Shown here: piece after piece, positions 8,237 through 19,498 of the stretch
Layout of the letters: each line of letters begins with the position of its first letter
Numbering within the stretch: position 1 is the stretch's first letter
Source of the DNA: Rhynchopus sp. YZ270_cl-10
Lineage: Eukaryota; Euglenozoa; Diplonemea; Diplonemida; Diplonemidae
Length of the DNA: 64,000 nucleotides
Reading direction: 5' to 3'
NCBI GenBank assembly: GCA_964035575.1
Contig: OZ037892.1
Location: forward strand, 1,292,889-1,356,888
Translations under genes and position numbers: made by a program
Notes under the pieces: generated by a model
What the model saw: only the letters and a program-made list of their open reading frames with translations
Database searches by the model: none
Told to the model about the DNA's origin: nothing

Positions 8237-10252
8237 ATGGACCATGCCACGCTGCTTTGCTTCACGCTCCTGTCTTGCGCGCACGTCTTGCATGCACAAC
8301 CAAACCCACCACTGCCTACCGACACCGACGTGCCCTGGACAGACACGCCGGAGACTCCTGGGCCGGAGATCGAAGGCAACTCGGTGTTGAAATGGCTGCC
8401 GATTGCGATTGACTTTGGGCTTGTGTTAGTCGCGATATGCATTGGGTGCTACTTGACACGGACTGCGGTGAGCCGTATGCGGGGCAACTCTCGGTGTGCG
8501 TCTTTTCTAGATGTGTTGCCACCTTGCACGCCGGCTGAGTTGAAGCGTCTGCTGACGTCCGACCTCCGCACCGTGTCGCCTTCAGGAAAAGAGTACAACA
8601 ACCTTGAGCCTGCGAGGGCCAAGCCCGGCCTTGCGATGTCACTGCTGTGCTGGAGGCGTACGCAGCTCAGTGCGTCGATTCTGTTCAACATCGCGACTTT
8701 CGTCATCACGCTGTACACTGTTGTGGACGACGAGACGTTGGGCGTCAGTGTTCAAGAAGACGAACTCTTCAGCGACGAGCTGACCCTCAGGCGCCGCTTC
8801 AAAGAACGCATCCTCGGCCTCATCTCGCTGTGCCAGACGGTCATTGCGATGTTCTTCTACACCTTTGCGGTCTACAAATGGCACGACCTCGAACGGTCGC
8901 GCATCCTCGTTGTCGGTGGCTGGGTGCTCGTCTTCTTCATGCCATTCATCTTCTTCACTGTTCCCTGGCTCGATATCGACTCCCCGCAAGGCTATGTCAA
9001 GGATCTGTGCAAATATCTGGTAGATATGTTGGGCTCCCTGCCGCAGGATGACTTTAGTTTCATTTACGACAAGCTGCCGATGACATCAAGCGGGATGTGT
9101 GCGGGCAACTCAAACGATATTGCGAAACGCTTCACGGAGAAGGTAACTGTGATTGGTGGTGGTGCCTTTGGCGAGCCGATGATGACGTTCATTGGCATGG
9201 CACTGAGCTATATTGTGTACTTCCCGTTCGTGGTGGCTTCCTTTCAGGTGATGAAGACGCTTGCACCGGGTGTACTGGGGGTGCTGATGGGAATGCAGTC
9301 AGGGCTGATGCTGAGCAAGATCATGTTTCCTGGTGTTCGTCTGACGTCGTGGTTGCTTATCATCTTGCAGGCGTGCACGATCCCGGTTATTATGTTTTTG
9401 TGTGCTGTGATTTTGGTTGTTGTCGGCACAGTGCCTGCGATGGTGACGGCTGTGACCTTGACAGCGAGCATGAGTCTGAACGTTGTGTTTCCCCACTCCC
9501 TGCTGCGTGCGTCCACTGCTGAGGATACGATGCGCGTCATGCGGAAGTTTGGCCGCATCAGCTTGGTGCTCAAGGTCATTGGTCTTGGCTTCCTGGTGCT
9601 AGGCGTGCTGTCCGCACCACACCTAATGGCGCTGGCAGACGAAGGCATCGACGTCATCAAGAAAGCGCTGAAGCCTCTCACCGTCGCGCGCATGGCAACG
9701 TCGTTTCTTGCTGGCATGTTCACATCGAAGGTGGTCTTCGTGGACATCGTACTGTACATCATCATGAGCACCTACATTGGGTGCTTTGAGGACAGTGTGG
9801 AGAGCCGTGAAGACGCGATGAACTCACTTCTTGATCTGTGCTCTGTATTCGACCGCTATGAAAAGACGTACGAAAATATGAGGGGTTCCGCGAACGACCT
9901 TGACCTTGAGATGCAGAAGCTGCCGACACTGTCGCTGCACACACCTGTCCCAACGCAGAAGGAAGCACCTGCGGAGGCGGTTGCATCACCACCGGCATCG
10001 GTGGTCACATCGCCACTGCAGGCGTCTGCAGTACACACACCTTCGACACATGGCCAGGCTGTGTCCTTCAAGTCTTCTAATATGTTAGAGGAACCCATGC
10101 TACAGAGCCAGTCCCACATGGATGCGTCTGTCGGATCAGTGCAACAGCCCCAACAGCCGCGCGCAGCGAGTATGCGTTCTAATACGACACGTGCCAGTCC
10201 TACCTACAACCCACCACAACGTTCATCGCAAGGGTGGACGTCGAGTATATAA
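8237..10252 (+). CDS. Secretory-pathway multi-pass membrane protein, copy B
   Basis: 671 aa, tandem paralogue of the protein at 638. The signal peptide, the spans and the long hydrophobic core are conserved almost residue for residue. Differences cluster in three places: two extra residues (PTDTDVPW instead of PTEVPW) near the N-terminus, charge changes around the loop at residues 175-180 and 270-280, and a shorter Gln/Pro tail. Many changes are silent or conservative, which suggests both copies are under constraint. The AG at 8219-8220, 16 nt before the ATG, is the same predicted splice acceptor as in copy A. The promoter-proximal sequence beyond it is unrelated to that of copy A, so regulation may differ. 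Function unknown. Confidence 0.85.
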   Translation: MDHATLLCFTLLSCAHVLHAQPNPPLPTDTDVPWTDTPETPGPEIEGNSVLKWLPIAIDFGLVLVAICIGCYLTRTAVSRMRGNSRCASFLDVLPPCTPAELKRLLTSDLRTVSPSGKEYNNLEPARAKPGLAMSLLCWRRTQLSASILFNIATFVITLYTVVDDETLGVSVQEDELFSDELTLRRRFKERILGLISLCQTVIAMFFYTFAVYKWHDLERSRILVVGGWVLVFFMPFIFFTVPWLDIDSPQGYVKDLCKYLVDMLGSLPQDDFSFIYDKLPMTSSGMCAGNSNDIAKRFTEKVTVIGGGAFGEPMMTFIGMALSYIVYFPFVVASFQVMKTLAPGVLGVLMGMQSGLMLSKIMFPGVRLTSWLLIILQACTIPVIMFLCAVILVVVGTVPAMVTAVTLTASMSLNVVFPHSLLRASTAEDTMRVMRKFGRISLVLKVIGLGFLVLGVLSAPHLMALADEGIDVIKKALKPLTVARMATSFLAGMFTSKVVFVDIVLYIIMSTYIGCFEDSVESREDAMNSLLDLCSVFDRYEKTYENMRGSANDLDLEMQKLPTLSLHTPVPTQKEAPAEAVASPPASVVTSPLQASAVHTPSTHGQAVSFKSSNMLEEPMLQSQSHMDASVGSVQQPQQPRAASMRSNTTRASPTYNPPQRSSQGWTSSI

Positions 10253-13200
10253 GAAAGAGTTCGGACAGATCGTGGCATAACTGCAGCTCTTCAAAATCCT
10301 CGGTAACAGCGTAGGCTGATCCATTTTGTGCGTTATTTATCTGCCCGCAGAGGCGTCAATCAGTTATTATCAGTTATGTATTTGTGCCCCTCCCCCAGTA
10401 GCTGCACCCCAAAAGATCGTCAAATTTGCAAGACTCATAAAAAGTGTTTAGTATAGTGGAGCTCATCCTTGGGTGTCTGCACTAATACGACCAAGTTTTC
10501 AAAAAAAAATAAAAGAAAAAAAAGAGACAAAAACCTGTTAAATCCTTTTGTTCATTTGGCTTTGGCCGGACGAGAACACCATGGAGCCCCTCCCTTTCTC
10601 ACACCTTGTTTCTGCGTTATTGTATCGACAGATCTGTCTGTGTAGAGCGGTCGACACACTTTTTTGGCTGATTTAGCGGGCTCTCTGCTTCGAGGTGCAC
10701 GCTTACCCAAAAAACTGTTGTCAATGCTAAAAAAAAAACTTACACAGATTTTTCTTCCCCGATTTTGCTGCAAATTGTTTTTTTTTTTTTGTTTTTTTTT
10801 GCTCGCTTTTTGCTTTTTTTTTGCGTATCTTTTTTTGTTATGTTTTGTCCCAAAGATGAGACCCGCTCATCTTTGTCGTTTTTTTTCTTTAGTGAAACCA
10901 AAGCACAGAGAGGCTTCGCTCATTTGACGAACCCTTTTTACCCAGCGGACTCTCAAGATTGTAGGGAATTTCTGCTTTTTTTTGTGGAGGACGTTGAGAT
11001 CCCTGCTTTTACCCCCCCTTTTTTCTTCCCCAAAGATGTACAGGGTTTTCAGGAATGTTCATTAGTAAGGTGATTTTCATGTACACTGTCATGAGTGGGC
11101 TGTTGTATTTCTAGTCAATTTTTCTTGATGGATGTGACGAAGCACGATGCATACAAAATTGTCGTAGTAGATTAGTTATCTTTTAATTATCTAGATTGCA
11201 CCCCCCTCAACAGAGGAAGTGCGATGAATCGCTCAATCCCCTAACCTGTATCGACCTTTTCAATTGGCGGGTCGTTATTCATTCATTTATCTCTCTCAGC
11301 TCACAACTCTACAGCGGCAGATGGGCCGCCGGCTGACGAGCCGTTGTACCGCCTCGTTCTCTTACGGTACGGGCCAGTCATTAGGTTTCCTTTTTACATC
11401 TTCTGTTGTTGGCCGCAGGGTACTTGTGCTTTCATCCGGATGGCTGGCATCGTACGTGGCTCAGTTGGAGGTGCCTGCATCAACAACTATAGTTTATTTT
11501 TTCCCCTCTCCTGTTCCTCGAAAAACATGTCTGCATTTTGAAAACATGTTTTGTCACTTTGCACGGCATTTTTATTTTACAGAATTACCATGTACGAGTT
11601 TGGAGCCAAAATTTCCATTAAAGCAAGCATTTTTCACTTTCGAGCATTTGTTGCACTTTTAGAATTTTTCCTAACTCGCACACAAAAATTCTAAAAAACC
11701 GGTGATAATATTAGCACTGTGTTCATCTAACAACACATCTGATGTGCGTGAGAGAATATTAATCCTCCGATTTTCTCTTTTTTTTAAATCATGGCACACC
11801 CGCCGCAGAGCTGTGTACTGCGTTATTTTCTCTGTGGAAGATGCGCAGTGCGCACGAGGCGCATTCATCTTTCAAGTTTTCTTTTTTGTTTCCCTTCACA
11901 TACACGGTGGACTGGTCAAGGCAAAGTGCTGGTCACTGGCCAGTACCATGACCAGTACCTACTGGTCACTTACCAGTAGGCACTGATAATGCTGCTCTAA
12001 TTTACATTTTTGAACATTTTTTTATCTTTTTTACAGAAAAGAAACCAATCTACCGAAAAGTTTCAATTTATGCACAAGAAACAATCGGGTTTTTCTCTTT
12101 TCTGTTCACATTTTGTTTTGTTTTGTTTTTCGCAACAATCTAGGGATAGTAGTCTATAATTATACAAAATTTTCCGCAACAAATAACAACGATTGGATGT
12201 ATCTGTATAAGAACGTCCATTGAAAATTCCATCATCGGAGAGTATGTGCATCTGAGCAACTGCAGCCAAAAACTGCACAAAAATTAGTCTGTTTTATTTG
12301 CACAGACAGAACATTCGCAAAGTTGCAGCATTTTTTTTTTTTGTCGCTGAGCCAAACACCGCTAAGTACTCTGCAGGTAAAAAAGACATATGGACCGTAA
12401 TATACCTGCAAAAATGTTCCAACTCTCGGAAAAATTGAAGAAGTTCTAGAATTTTCCGTGTATTTTACGGTTGCGGTATATGAAATCAAATATATTTACA
12501 AAGACTTAATGTGCATGACATTTTTCTTTTGCGGAGGTGTGACTGCGTCTGAGACGTATTTTGTTGTTGTTGTTTTTTTGTTTTTGTTTTTGTTTTTATT
12601 TCGCTTCAAACGTCTCCATTTTGTTTTTTTGTGGACATCTCCACACCACGCACACCAACACCCGACCTCAACAAAGCAGTATACAACCAAAGCTGGCTGC
12701 TTTTGGCTGAGCGTCGGCGAGAGTCTCTCTCCTCCTCCTCCTCCTCCTCCCTCCACACAACATGCCTTACGTCCTCGGCCTTCACGCCTAGGACAACAAG
12801 AACCGTTGCTTTACTCAATACTAAATGATCCACGATCCCCTAGCCTGAACATACCTCATGTTCGACCACACCTTTAGCCAGCACTCTCTCCCTTGATGAG
12901 TGTGTTGGGCGGCAGTTACTTACGTCCGCTCATCGCATGCCTGAAAAGTGCTCCACATCTTCACTCATTATTTGCTCAAGTAAGCTCCCTACTACATGCA
13001 TTTTATTCTGAAAAAGAAAAAGAAAAAGAAAAAAAGACAGTGGAGATTGCACAAAACTGTGGCAACACAACCGAGGCAACTACACCACTCAACAATTTAT
13101 CAAAGAACAAAGAAAAAAATGAAGGTGTTCCAGAAGAAATTCATCCTTCACAAACAAAACAACTTGGATGTATCTGAATGGAACGTCCTTGTATTTTTCT

Positions 13201-13513
13201 CTTTGGAAAGTGCATGAAACTAATCCTTCAAAACTTTACCCCCTCCCAACGAAGTTTGCACCATCCACTTCGCCTTTTTCTTCTGAGATGACCACATGTC
13301 AAATGACTGTTCATCTTACCAAAATTTTTTGTTTTTTTTCCCCATCTTCCACAAAAAAAAACCCCATATTATGTTCAGCGTTATTTTTCGCTAGAATAAC
13401 TGTAAAAAAAAAGCAAGTTAAAAAAAAATGCTTTTCCCCATTTGCTTCCAATTTGGCCACCATACCCTGGCATTGGGACCTCAAAACTATTTATCAAAAC
13501 AGCGCAATACACC
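10253..13513. other. 3' spacer of duplication unit 2, no gene seen
   Basis: Degenerate second copy of the unit 1 spacer, shorter because it lacks R1, R2, the 77-bp insertion and the microsatellite. It holds a covariant hairpin relative (11848-11877), an ACTGGT-rich palindromic patch (about 11910-11985) and short simple repeats (TTTTTG near 12570, CTC near 12730). No coding frame stands out. Confidence 0.6.
11848..11877 (+). repeat. Covariant hairpin relative, duplicate copy
   Basis: Same TGCGC-ACGAG-GCGCA hairpin and TTCATCTTTC tail as at 5270-5305, preserved in duplication unit 2. Confidence 0.5.
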
Positions 13514-14839
13514 ATGGAAATTACTGTGCTGTTTACGAACACAGGAGAGCACGATACGGTGCACCTCGCAGAGGACGAAACGCTTGCAGGTCTGGGCACG
13601 AAGGTGCGTGCTGTGTTCTCACTGCCCCCCAACGGATGTGGTACCGCTCCAGCTGAGGCGTCTTCGGGCGCTCCGGGGAACGAAAGCGAGGTGGCACTGC
13701 ATCTGGAGGGTGAAGAGTTGCACGACGACACAGTGCTGCTCAGCTCCCTCGGCATCGACAGCACCACCGTTCTCCACGCCACAGCAGGGAGACGTGGCGT
13801 CGCTGTTCCCATCGTGCACGCCGTGGCCATCGAGCACCACCTCCTCTTTGCAGCAACGGGCGACAACATTCTTGTCTGGGACGTCGACACGCTTGCACCC
13901 AAGGCACTCCTCGCAGCGGAGGGGTGTGGAGAGTTCACCGAGATGTGTTTCACCGATACTGCGCAAGGGAGGTACCTGGTAGGGCTCGGTGCGAGGGTGG
14001 CGGTGTGCTGGGATGTGAACACCTTCTGTGTTGCAAAGGTTGTGCAGAGCACTGCAAGCATCTGCGGTGGGGGCGGTCTGATTGTGACAGCGTCGCCGCC
14101 GTTTGCGCATCCAGGTCAGAAGGTGCCGGCTGTGTTCGTTACGTTATGGGACACAACACAAAAGGCAACCGATCTTTCACATGGTCCCTGGCCCCGGAAG
14201 ACCCACAAAGTGACGGCAAAGGTGTGCGAGGTGACAGCATCCTTGGCCCTCTCAGCGGACGCATCAATTCTGTATATGGCTTCGAGAAACGGCTGTCAGT
14301 ACCACGTGGCCTCTGTGGACACGCAGTCTGGCAAGGTTGTTGCGCAGTGGAGCGCTTCTGAAGGCAAGGTGTCGCCTTTTCCAAGATGCGGCGTGCGTGT
14401 TGTGGTGATAGCGGAAAAGGTGTATGTCTGCGGTGTGGGGCCTGGGGTTTTCGTGGTGCTATGCCTGCGCGCTGCCCTCGATGGGTGCACGGTCCTGGGG
14501 TTGGGGGAATGCGTGGAGGGGGATGTGTTTCTGCAGCATGTGTCCTCGTGTGGGCATGTTGTGTTCTCCCAGTCTCAGGGTGCAGGAGTGTACAGTGAAC
14601 TCCTTTGTGGCACGTTCGCGCTGGACCTGCACAATCGTCTTATTGAAGAGTACACCCCACACCCCGCATCACCCAGTAGTAGTAGTAGTAGTGTCATGTA
14701 CGTCTCGGAGGCAGACGTCTGTGTGTTTGACCACGATGCCTCCCTCCTCTCCGTCGTCCCACGGAAGAAGGTGCTGTCAGAGCCCCGTGCGGTGGGTGAG
14801 AAGGTGAAGAAAAAGGAGGAAAAGTGTGTTCTGTGCTGA
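13514..14839 (+). CDS. UBL-WD40 family protein, divergent member
   Basis: 441 aa from the ATG at 13514, which follows a predicted splice acceptor AG at 13501-13502; the frame is open further upstream, but that part lies before the acceptor. Residues 1-95 resemble the N-terminal domain of the two other family members in the window (17122 and 41273): MEITVLF, a conserved DETLAGLG turn, and a beta-rich end. The layout suggests a ubiquitin-like fold. The rest reads as degenerate WD40 blades, for example AATGDNILVWDVDT and YLVGLGARVAVCWDVNT, with repeats hard to delimit. Blade signatures are much weaker than in the paralogues, so it may be a diverging copy. WD40 propellers usually act as binding scaffolds; the partner is unknown. 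A stretch of Ser codons (AGT repeats) lies near residue 395. Confidence 0.8.
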   Translation: MEITVLFTNTGEHDTVHLAEDETLAGLGTKVRAVFSLPPNGCGTAPAEASSGAPGNESEVALHLEGEELHDDTVLLSSLGIDSTTVLHATAGRRGVAVPIVHAVAIEHHLLFAATGDNILVWDVDTLAPKALLAAEGCGEFTEMCFTDTAQGRYLVGLGARVAVCWDVNTFCVAKVVQSTASICGGGGLIVTASPPFAHPGQKVPAVFVTLWDTTQKATDLSHGPWPRKTHKVTAKVCEVTASLALSADASILYMASRNGCQYHVASVDTQSGKVVAQWSASEGKVSPFPRCGVRVVVIAEKVYVCGVGPGVFVVLCLRAALDGCTVLGLGECVEGDVFLQHVSSCGHVVFSQSQGAGVYSELLCGTFALDLHNRLIEEYTPHPASPSSSSSSVMYVSEADVCVFDHDASLLSVVPRKKVLSEPRAVGEKVKKKEEKCVLC

Positions 14840-15199
14840 AGGTGGTTCGATTGTTGGGATACTGATATTTTTTTGGGGGGAAAACTACCCAGACCCCCCA
14901 AAAAAACCCCAGAACAGCACAGAATACAGTTTCCGAACCTGCCACTTTTTTGTATCATTTTCTCTGTTGCAATATTTGGGTGTTTGTCAGACCCAACTCA
15001 AAAAGCGTTGAAGGTGTTGTCCAAACCTTCTCGCTGATCTGCTTCTCGCATTCCATTTTTCCACCTTTTCACTCTCACCTTGCAGTCCCCCTCACCCTCT
15101 CATCATCTCCGTTTCAAAAGCTTTTTGCCATCGTTTGCTGCTGTAAAGAACACCTTTTTTTCATCACACTTTTCCAGCAATGCCTCACCCACCCACAGC
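14840..15199. other. Spacer with pyrimidine-rich leader of the next gene
   Basis: About 360 bp. The second half is strongly pyrimidine-rich and ends in AG at 15176-15177 and again at 15197-15198, just before the ATG at 15200. Nothing else recognised. Confidence 0.6.
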
Positions 15200-16821
15200 A
15201 TGATGGAGGAGGGCAGATCTGGCAGCTCTGTCGAGTATGAGGTGCAGCGTCTGCGGCGGAGCTACCTTCGTGCACGCGCTCGGCGGGAGAAGCAGCAGAT
15301 CTTTGCACACCGCGACACACACGGGAAGAAGGCGTGCTGTGCTCATAAGGTGCATGGACCTGAGGTGGAGCGGCGCTTTGAGCGGCGGTGGGGTGCGCAT
15401 GGGACAGACACTCAGGTGCGGTGTGTGCTGCGTACATCGGGTACCCTGCAGGGTGCGTTGAAGCTCCTCGGTGTCTGCGGTGCTGAGGAGCGCAAGGTCG
15501 CAGCACGCAACGAGATGTTCTCCATGCACGCTCTCAACGTGGCTGCCTGCACCCGCTCCGCATCGCAAGGCCCCAGCAGCACCTTCGGGGACGTTCTGAC
15601 GCGCCTCCTCCCGCAGCAGCTCTCCCTCGACGTTTCCCGCCACCGTGCACCTAAAGAAGACGCCACCGACAACAGCGACAACTGCCTCGCCACGACGCTC
15701 CTCGCCGAGTCCCCCGACCCAGGCGAACCCACAGGACACGACAGCGCTGCAGAGTCTCTCCCCGAGGTGCCATCAGAGGTAGTGTTGCGAGAGGCGCCCA
15801 CAACGAGGGGGGAGCTTCGGTGTGCTTCCTTGCAGACGTCTGCGAGATTGAAGGATTTGGTGCGGAAGTCTGCTTCGAGGAGGCGGGAGGAGGGTGGTGG
15901 TAGTGGTGGTGGTGGGGAGGGCAGGGAAGAAGGGGACAGCACGTTTGTCACAACTGCTGCAGCGCCGCCAAGCCCGTCGGGTGCGGCTGAGGTGCGTTTT
16001 GATAGGGTCTCCGCGTTTGACATTCTCGCAACGTGTGCAGAGGGTGGTGGTGTGGCACCACCCAACACTGCACGCACCCCGCAGCCACCAGCAGTGGGGC
16101 ATCAGGCGCGCAGGCCACACTCGGCACGGCCTGCACTGATCGCAGACCATGCAGGGTTCTTCGAAGGCCTGCGGCAAGACAAACGTGCGTTCCTCTCAAA
16201 GGTTTCTGCTGACCTTTCTATGTACAACACTCGCCGTTTACAGGTGCGTGAGCGGAAGGCAGCAGAGTTGCAGGTATATATATTTTTTTCTTTCAATGGT
16301 GTTGTAATACCTCCAAACAGGCCACCTTGAAACGCTCGTGGGCGGAGGCGCTCCGTCACGTCCTCCGTGTGGGTGCTGCAGAGCAGAGCAGGCAGGCTGC
16401 GTCGTACCGTCTGCAGTGCAGGGTGAAGATCGCTGAGGAGCTGAAGGGGCAGATGCGGCAGATGTTTGGTGCGTGCATCACAGACGGGGCTGGGGCGATC
16501 ATGGACGAGGTGTGTGCGTTTATTGTGGCGCATGAGCTGGACGACACGCGCCGGGCGGAGTGGTTCGAGGCGCTGCTGGAGAAGGTGACCGGGCGTGCGT
16601 GTCTGCTTGACGACTCGGTGTCCGTCCTGAGCAGCGTTCGCAAATACTTTGGCGTCTCGGAGCAGCAGTTCGCAGAACACCTCCGCCACAAGATGCACAA
16701 TGTCACCGTATCCTGGGAGGCTGAGATCGAGGCACGTTGCACGCCACGCCCACCAAGTGCCAACCCACCCCAGACATCAAAGCACGCAGATCGCCCAGTC
16801 CAATTTGGCTCTCTGAATTGA
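15200..16821 (+). CDS. Hypothetical protein, two exons
   Basis: Exons 15200-16273 and 16321-16821 join in phase 0 to give 524 aa. The first exon would otherwise run into a short non-conserved tail, while the second has no start of its own, so the 47-nt intron is well supported. No family recognised. Residues 1-110 are rich in Arg and Lys with a heptad-like RLRRSYLRARARREKQQ stretch. The middle (150-300) is low-complexity Ser/Gly/Ala/Glu. Residues 310-500 look folded and helical, spanning the exon junction (RERKAAELQ then ATLKRSWAEAL). The start is the first of two adjacent Met codons; an ATG at 15180 is out of frame. No signal peptide or membrane span, so a cytoplasmic, cytoskeletal or nuclear role is possible. 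Confidence 0.75.
16274..16320 (+). other. Intron, 47 nt
   Basis: Donor GTATAT, acceptor CCAAACAG, with a T-rich middle. Removal keeps the frame (phase 0). Confidence 0.8.
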
Positions 16822-17121
16822 AGGAACAGATGGTTTAAATAATAGAGGGAAACAAATACTAAGAACCCGAAGGATTCGCATCCCGGATGTCTTTGGAGGA
16901 AGAAGTGATGCAAAGTTTCTTGGCTTTGTTTGGGGGTCTGTGTTACAAAGAAGCTTCTTACCATTTATTTACACAATGCTGCGTTTATTTTGCCCACATC
17001 ACCAAAAAAAAAATGTATTTTATTTTTTGCACACACAGCACCCTGTCCCTTTTGCATCACACCCTTCTCACCCTCTTCCATCCACACCAGTTTCCGTTGG
17101 GTTCTTCTTTATATTAACACA
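16822..17121. other. Short spacer with splice-acceptor leader
   Basis: 300 bp. The last 90 nt are C/T-rich and end in CACACCAG (AG at 17089-17090), 31 nt before the next ATG. Nothing else seen. Confidence 0.6.
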
Positions 17122-18342
17122 ATGGACGTTACCGCCTGTCTGAAAGAGACAGGCGACATGTGTACACTTGAGGTGGACCTGGACGAGACGTTGCAGTCTT
17201 TGAAACGCAAGTTTTTGCGTGAGTTCGATGTCACCGACGCTGAGGACGTGGACGCGAATTGGTACTTCCGTGTGCGTGGGGGTACGGAGGACCTGATGGT
17301 GGCGCCTGGTGTGTCGCTGTCGGATGTGGCTCTGGAGGCTGGGTCGGTGGTGGAGCTGGGCAGGCGCCTGACAGCAGGCATCAACGCACCGCAGAAGTAC
17401 CCATGCCACGCACCTATCCTGCGTATGACGCTGTCCTGCTGCGGCAAGTGGTGCGCCGTCGGGCTCTCGAACAACACTGCCGAGATCTGGGATACAGAGA
17501 CCGGCGAGCGCGAGCGCATCCTGGAGGTGGGGAAGCCGACGGAGGGCAAGGTGTGGGGCATCGCGTTCTCGCGCTGTGCACGCCTCGTCGTGACCGGCAG
17601 CAGCGATGCGATGATACGCGTGTGGGAGCGCGAGAGCAGCGTCAGCGAGCACATTGTCTTGAGCGGCCACCGTCGCTGCGTGAACAGCGTGCTCTTCTCA
17701 TCCTGTGGACGCTACATTGTCTCCTCCAGCGACGACGGCACCGTACGCACGTGGAGCCTCAGCACCGGTGCCTGCACGCGTACCATCCAATGCAGCTCCG
17801 GATGGGTCAAATGCACCGTCTCGCCCACCTCCGATATGGTCATCGCGAGCGACCACAAAAGTAAGCTCAGGATCCTCAACTTCACGACAGGCGAGTGCAC
17901 CCGGTCGATCCCCCTTGGTACTATCACACGCGCGCTCTTGATTCTTCAATGTGGCATGCGTGCTGCGACGGGTGGTGTCGACGGCGTCATCCGTTTGTGG
18001 GACCTGACGAACGGGACCTGCATCGGGAAGCTCACGGGACATGTGGGTGAGGTGAAGTGTCTGTCTGCGAGCCACTGCGGCGGCTGGCTGGTCTCGGGTG
18101 CGGACGGCAGCATCCGCGAGTGGGACCTGCAGACGAGGCAATGCATTCGCTCGCATGAGAGCCAGCGCCCGCCGACACGTGGCCTCAGCAGCAGGCGCAC
18201 CTACCCGGTACGCTCTGCAGACAGGATGTACGGTGTTGCTGTCTCGCCCTGTGCGAAGTGGATCTTCCGCACATCCTGTGGCGCAGTGAAGGCAGGGAGC
18301 ATAGAAGTTGAGGTTATGTCACCAAGCTGGGTTGAACAATAG
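17122..18342 (+). CDS. UBL-WD40 repeat protein
   Basis: 406 aa from the ATG at 17122, first in frame after the predicted acceptor AG at 17089-17090. Residues 1-85 form the family's N-terminal module (DETLQSLKRKFLREFDVTD), likely a ubiquitin-like fold with a GSVVELGRRL closing strand. From residue 95 a WD40 propeller follows. Clear blades end in VGLSNNTAEIWDTETGE, VTGSSDAMIRVWERES, VSSSDDGTVRTWSL, ATGGVDGVIRLWDL and VSGADGSIREWDL, with GHRRCVNSV and GHVGEVKC starts. Six or seven blades are expected. No membrane segment. It is closest in the window to the protein at 41273, with which it shares the junction sequence (MTLSCCGKWCAVGLSNN against MTLSSCGKWCAVGLDNN). A protein-binding scaffold, perhaps linked to ubiquitin-type recognition, is a reasonable inference only. 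Confidence 0.9.
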   Translation: MDVTACLKETGDMCTLEVDLDETLQSLKRKFLREFDVTDAEDVDANWYFRVRGGTEDLMVAPGVSLSDVALEAGSVVELGRRLTAGINAPQKYPCHAPILRMTLSCCGKWCAVGLSNNTAEIWDTETGERERILEVGKPTEGKVWGIAFSRCARLVVTGSSDAMIRVWERESSVSEHIVLSGHRRCVNSVLFSSCGRYIVSSSDDGTVRTWSLSTGACTRTIQCSSGWVKCTVSPTSDMVIASDHKSKLRILNFTTGECTRSIPLGTITRALLILQCGMRAATGGVDGVIRLWDLTNGTCIGKLTGHVGEVKCLSASHCGGWLVSGADGSIREWDLQTRQCIRSHESQRPPTRGLSSRRTYPVRSADRMYGVAVSPCAKWIFRTSCGAVKAGSIEVEVMSPSWVEQ

Positions 18343-19498
18343 GGGAGATGGGTGTGGATGAAAAGTGAGGGGCCATGGGGTCTTGCAACGTCGTGCCATT
18401 TTGGTTTCAAAATGTGCCCCTTTTTGTTGCAGACAATAAAGTAGAATAGTGTGACATTAGTTTGAAATGGCTCAAGAAGGGCGCAGAAACTCAGTCGTTG
18501 TCATCTGTCGTCTTTTGCATGTGAACCATGCACACCCCATAGTGGAAAGAACGCTATGACTCTTACGTAATGAAATGTAACACCGTTGCCAGTGAACGCG
18601 TAAAGTGGTGGGCACCGTACAGGAACACATAGGCTTCCCCCAAGGTTCTTTTCAAAGCAGTTGCTCTAAGTGGAAAATCTAATACCCTGGTTTTGTACAG
18701 TTTTATTCCCCCCTCCTTTTTCCTTTTCTTCTTATTCGTGTACTGTAGTTACCCCCCCTTTTCAACACCCCGTGTGGTCACGCGCTGCCACTCATCCATT
18801 GTTTTTTTGTTAACTTCTTGTCGCCCTATCTTTCCTCCCCACTTTCCCTGAACGAACGAAGCGTTTCTTTTCAAAAGCGACTGAGCTGTAAACGCTGTCG
18901 AGCATCTTGCTAACCTTTTTTTTTTGAATTTTTTTTTTTAACGCACTCCTTTGTGAGCGGAAAGTGTCACGTCGTTCACTCACCCAGTGTGGAAGCCTCA
19001 ACGCATCAAACAACTACAAGAAGGGGGGTGAGGGAACGACAAAGTGACACCTTTATATTTCTTGTATAATTGATTGAGTCCACCAGCGATGCGAGTTGCT
19101 GGGAATTGGAACCCCTTATAGAGGGTCAATACACGTGACCCCTGGCCTTGACTTCTTGAAGGTGACATAACAAAGAAGCTGACGTTCATCCCAACTTTCT
19201 CTTCGTTGTTTATTTTTGTAAATTATGGGAGCAGTGTACCTGCAGTGCACTCCTCTTTGTTTTGTATTATTTTTTCAAGACATAGTGTTGTGTGCATTAA
19301 CTTTAACGATGTGTGTGCAGAGTCCTTTATCTGCGCACGCTTCATTTTTCTTTGCCAGATTTGAACATTTTGTATTGTACAATAGTCGAAAGTAACACCA
19401 ACCCCTTTACCGTGTTTTGGAAAACCCTCCCCGCGCCTACCTCGATTCCGCCTCCGACACCCCCGCCACAACAGTTTCCCACCAGCCATCCATACACA
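18343..19498. other. Spacer, no gene seen
   Basis: About 1.15 kb of AT-rich sequence. No frame has gene-like codon use and no repeat family was recognised. The last 60 nt are C-rich and end in CCACAACAG (AG at 19473-19474) before the ATG at 19499. Confidence 0.55.

Larger units (their letters stand above)
8197..13474. repeat. Tandem duplication unit 2
   Basis: Matches 598-7741. The offset is 7599 through the gene, then breaks up because of insertions and deletions in the spacers. The shared text starts at GACCTTCCAACCTCC and ends at CATACCCTGGCATTG. In unit 1 the end abuts the recombinase remnant; in unit 2 it abuts the UBL-WD40 gene. Confidence 0.75.

Noticed and set aside
13442-13513. Upstream extension of the UBL-WD40 frame
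   Set aside because: It lies before the predicted splice acceptor and has no similarity to the paralogues' N-termini. The same reasoning shortens the frames at 16930, 32020, 33385 and 41171.
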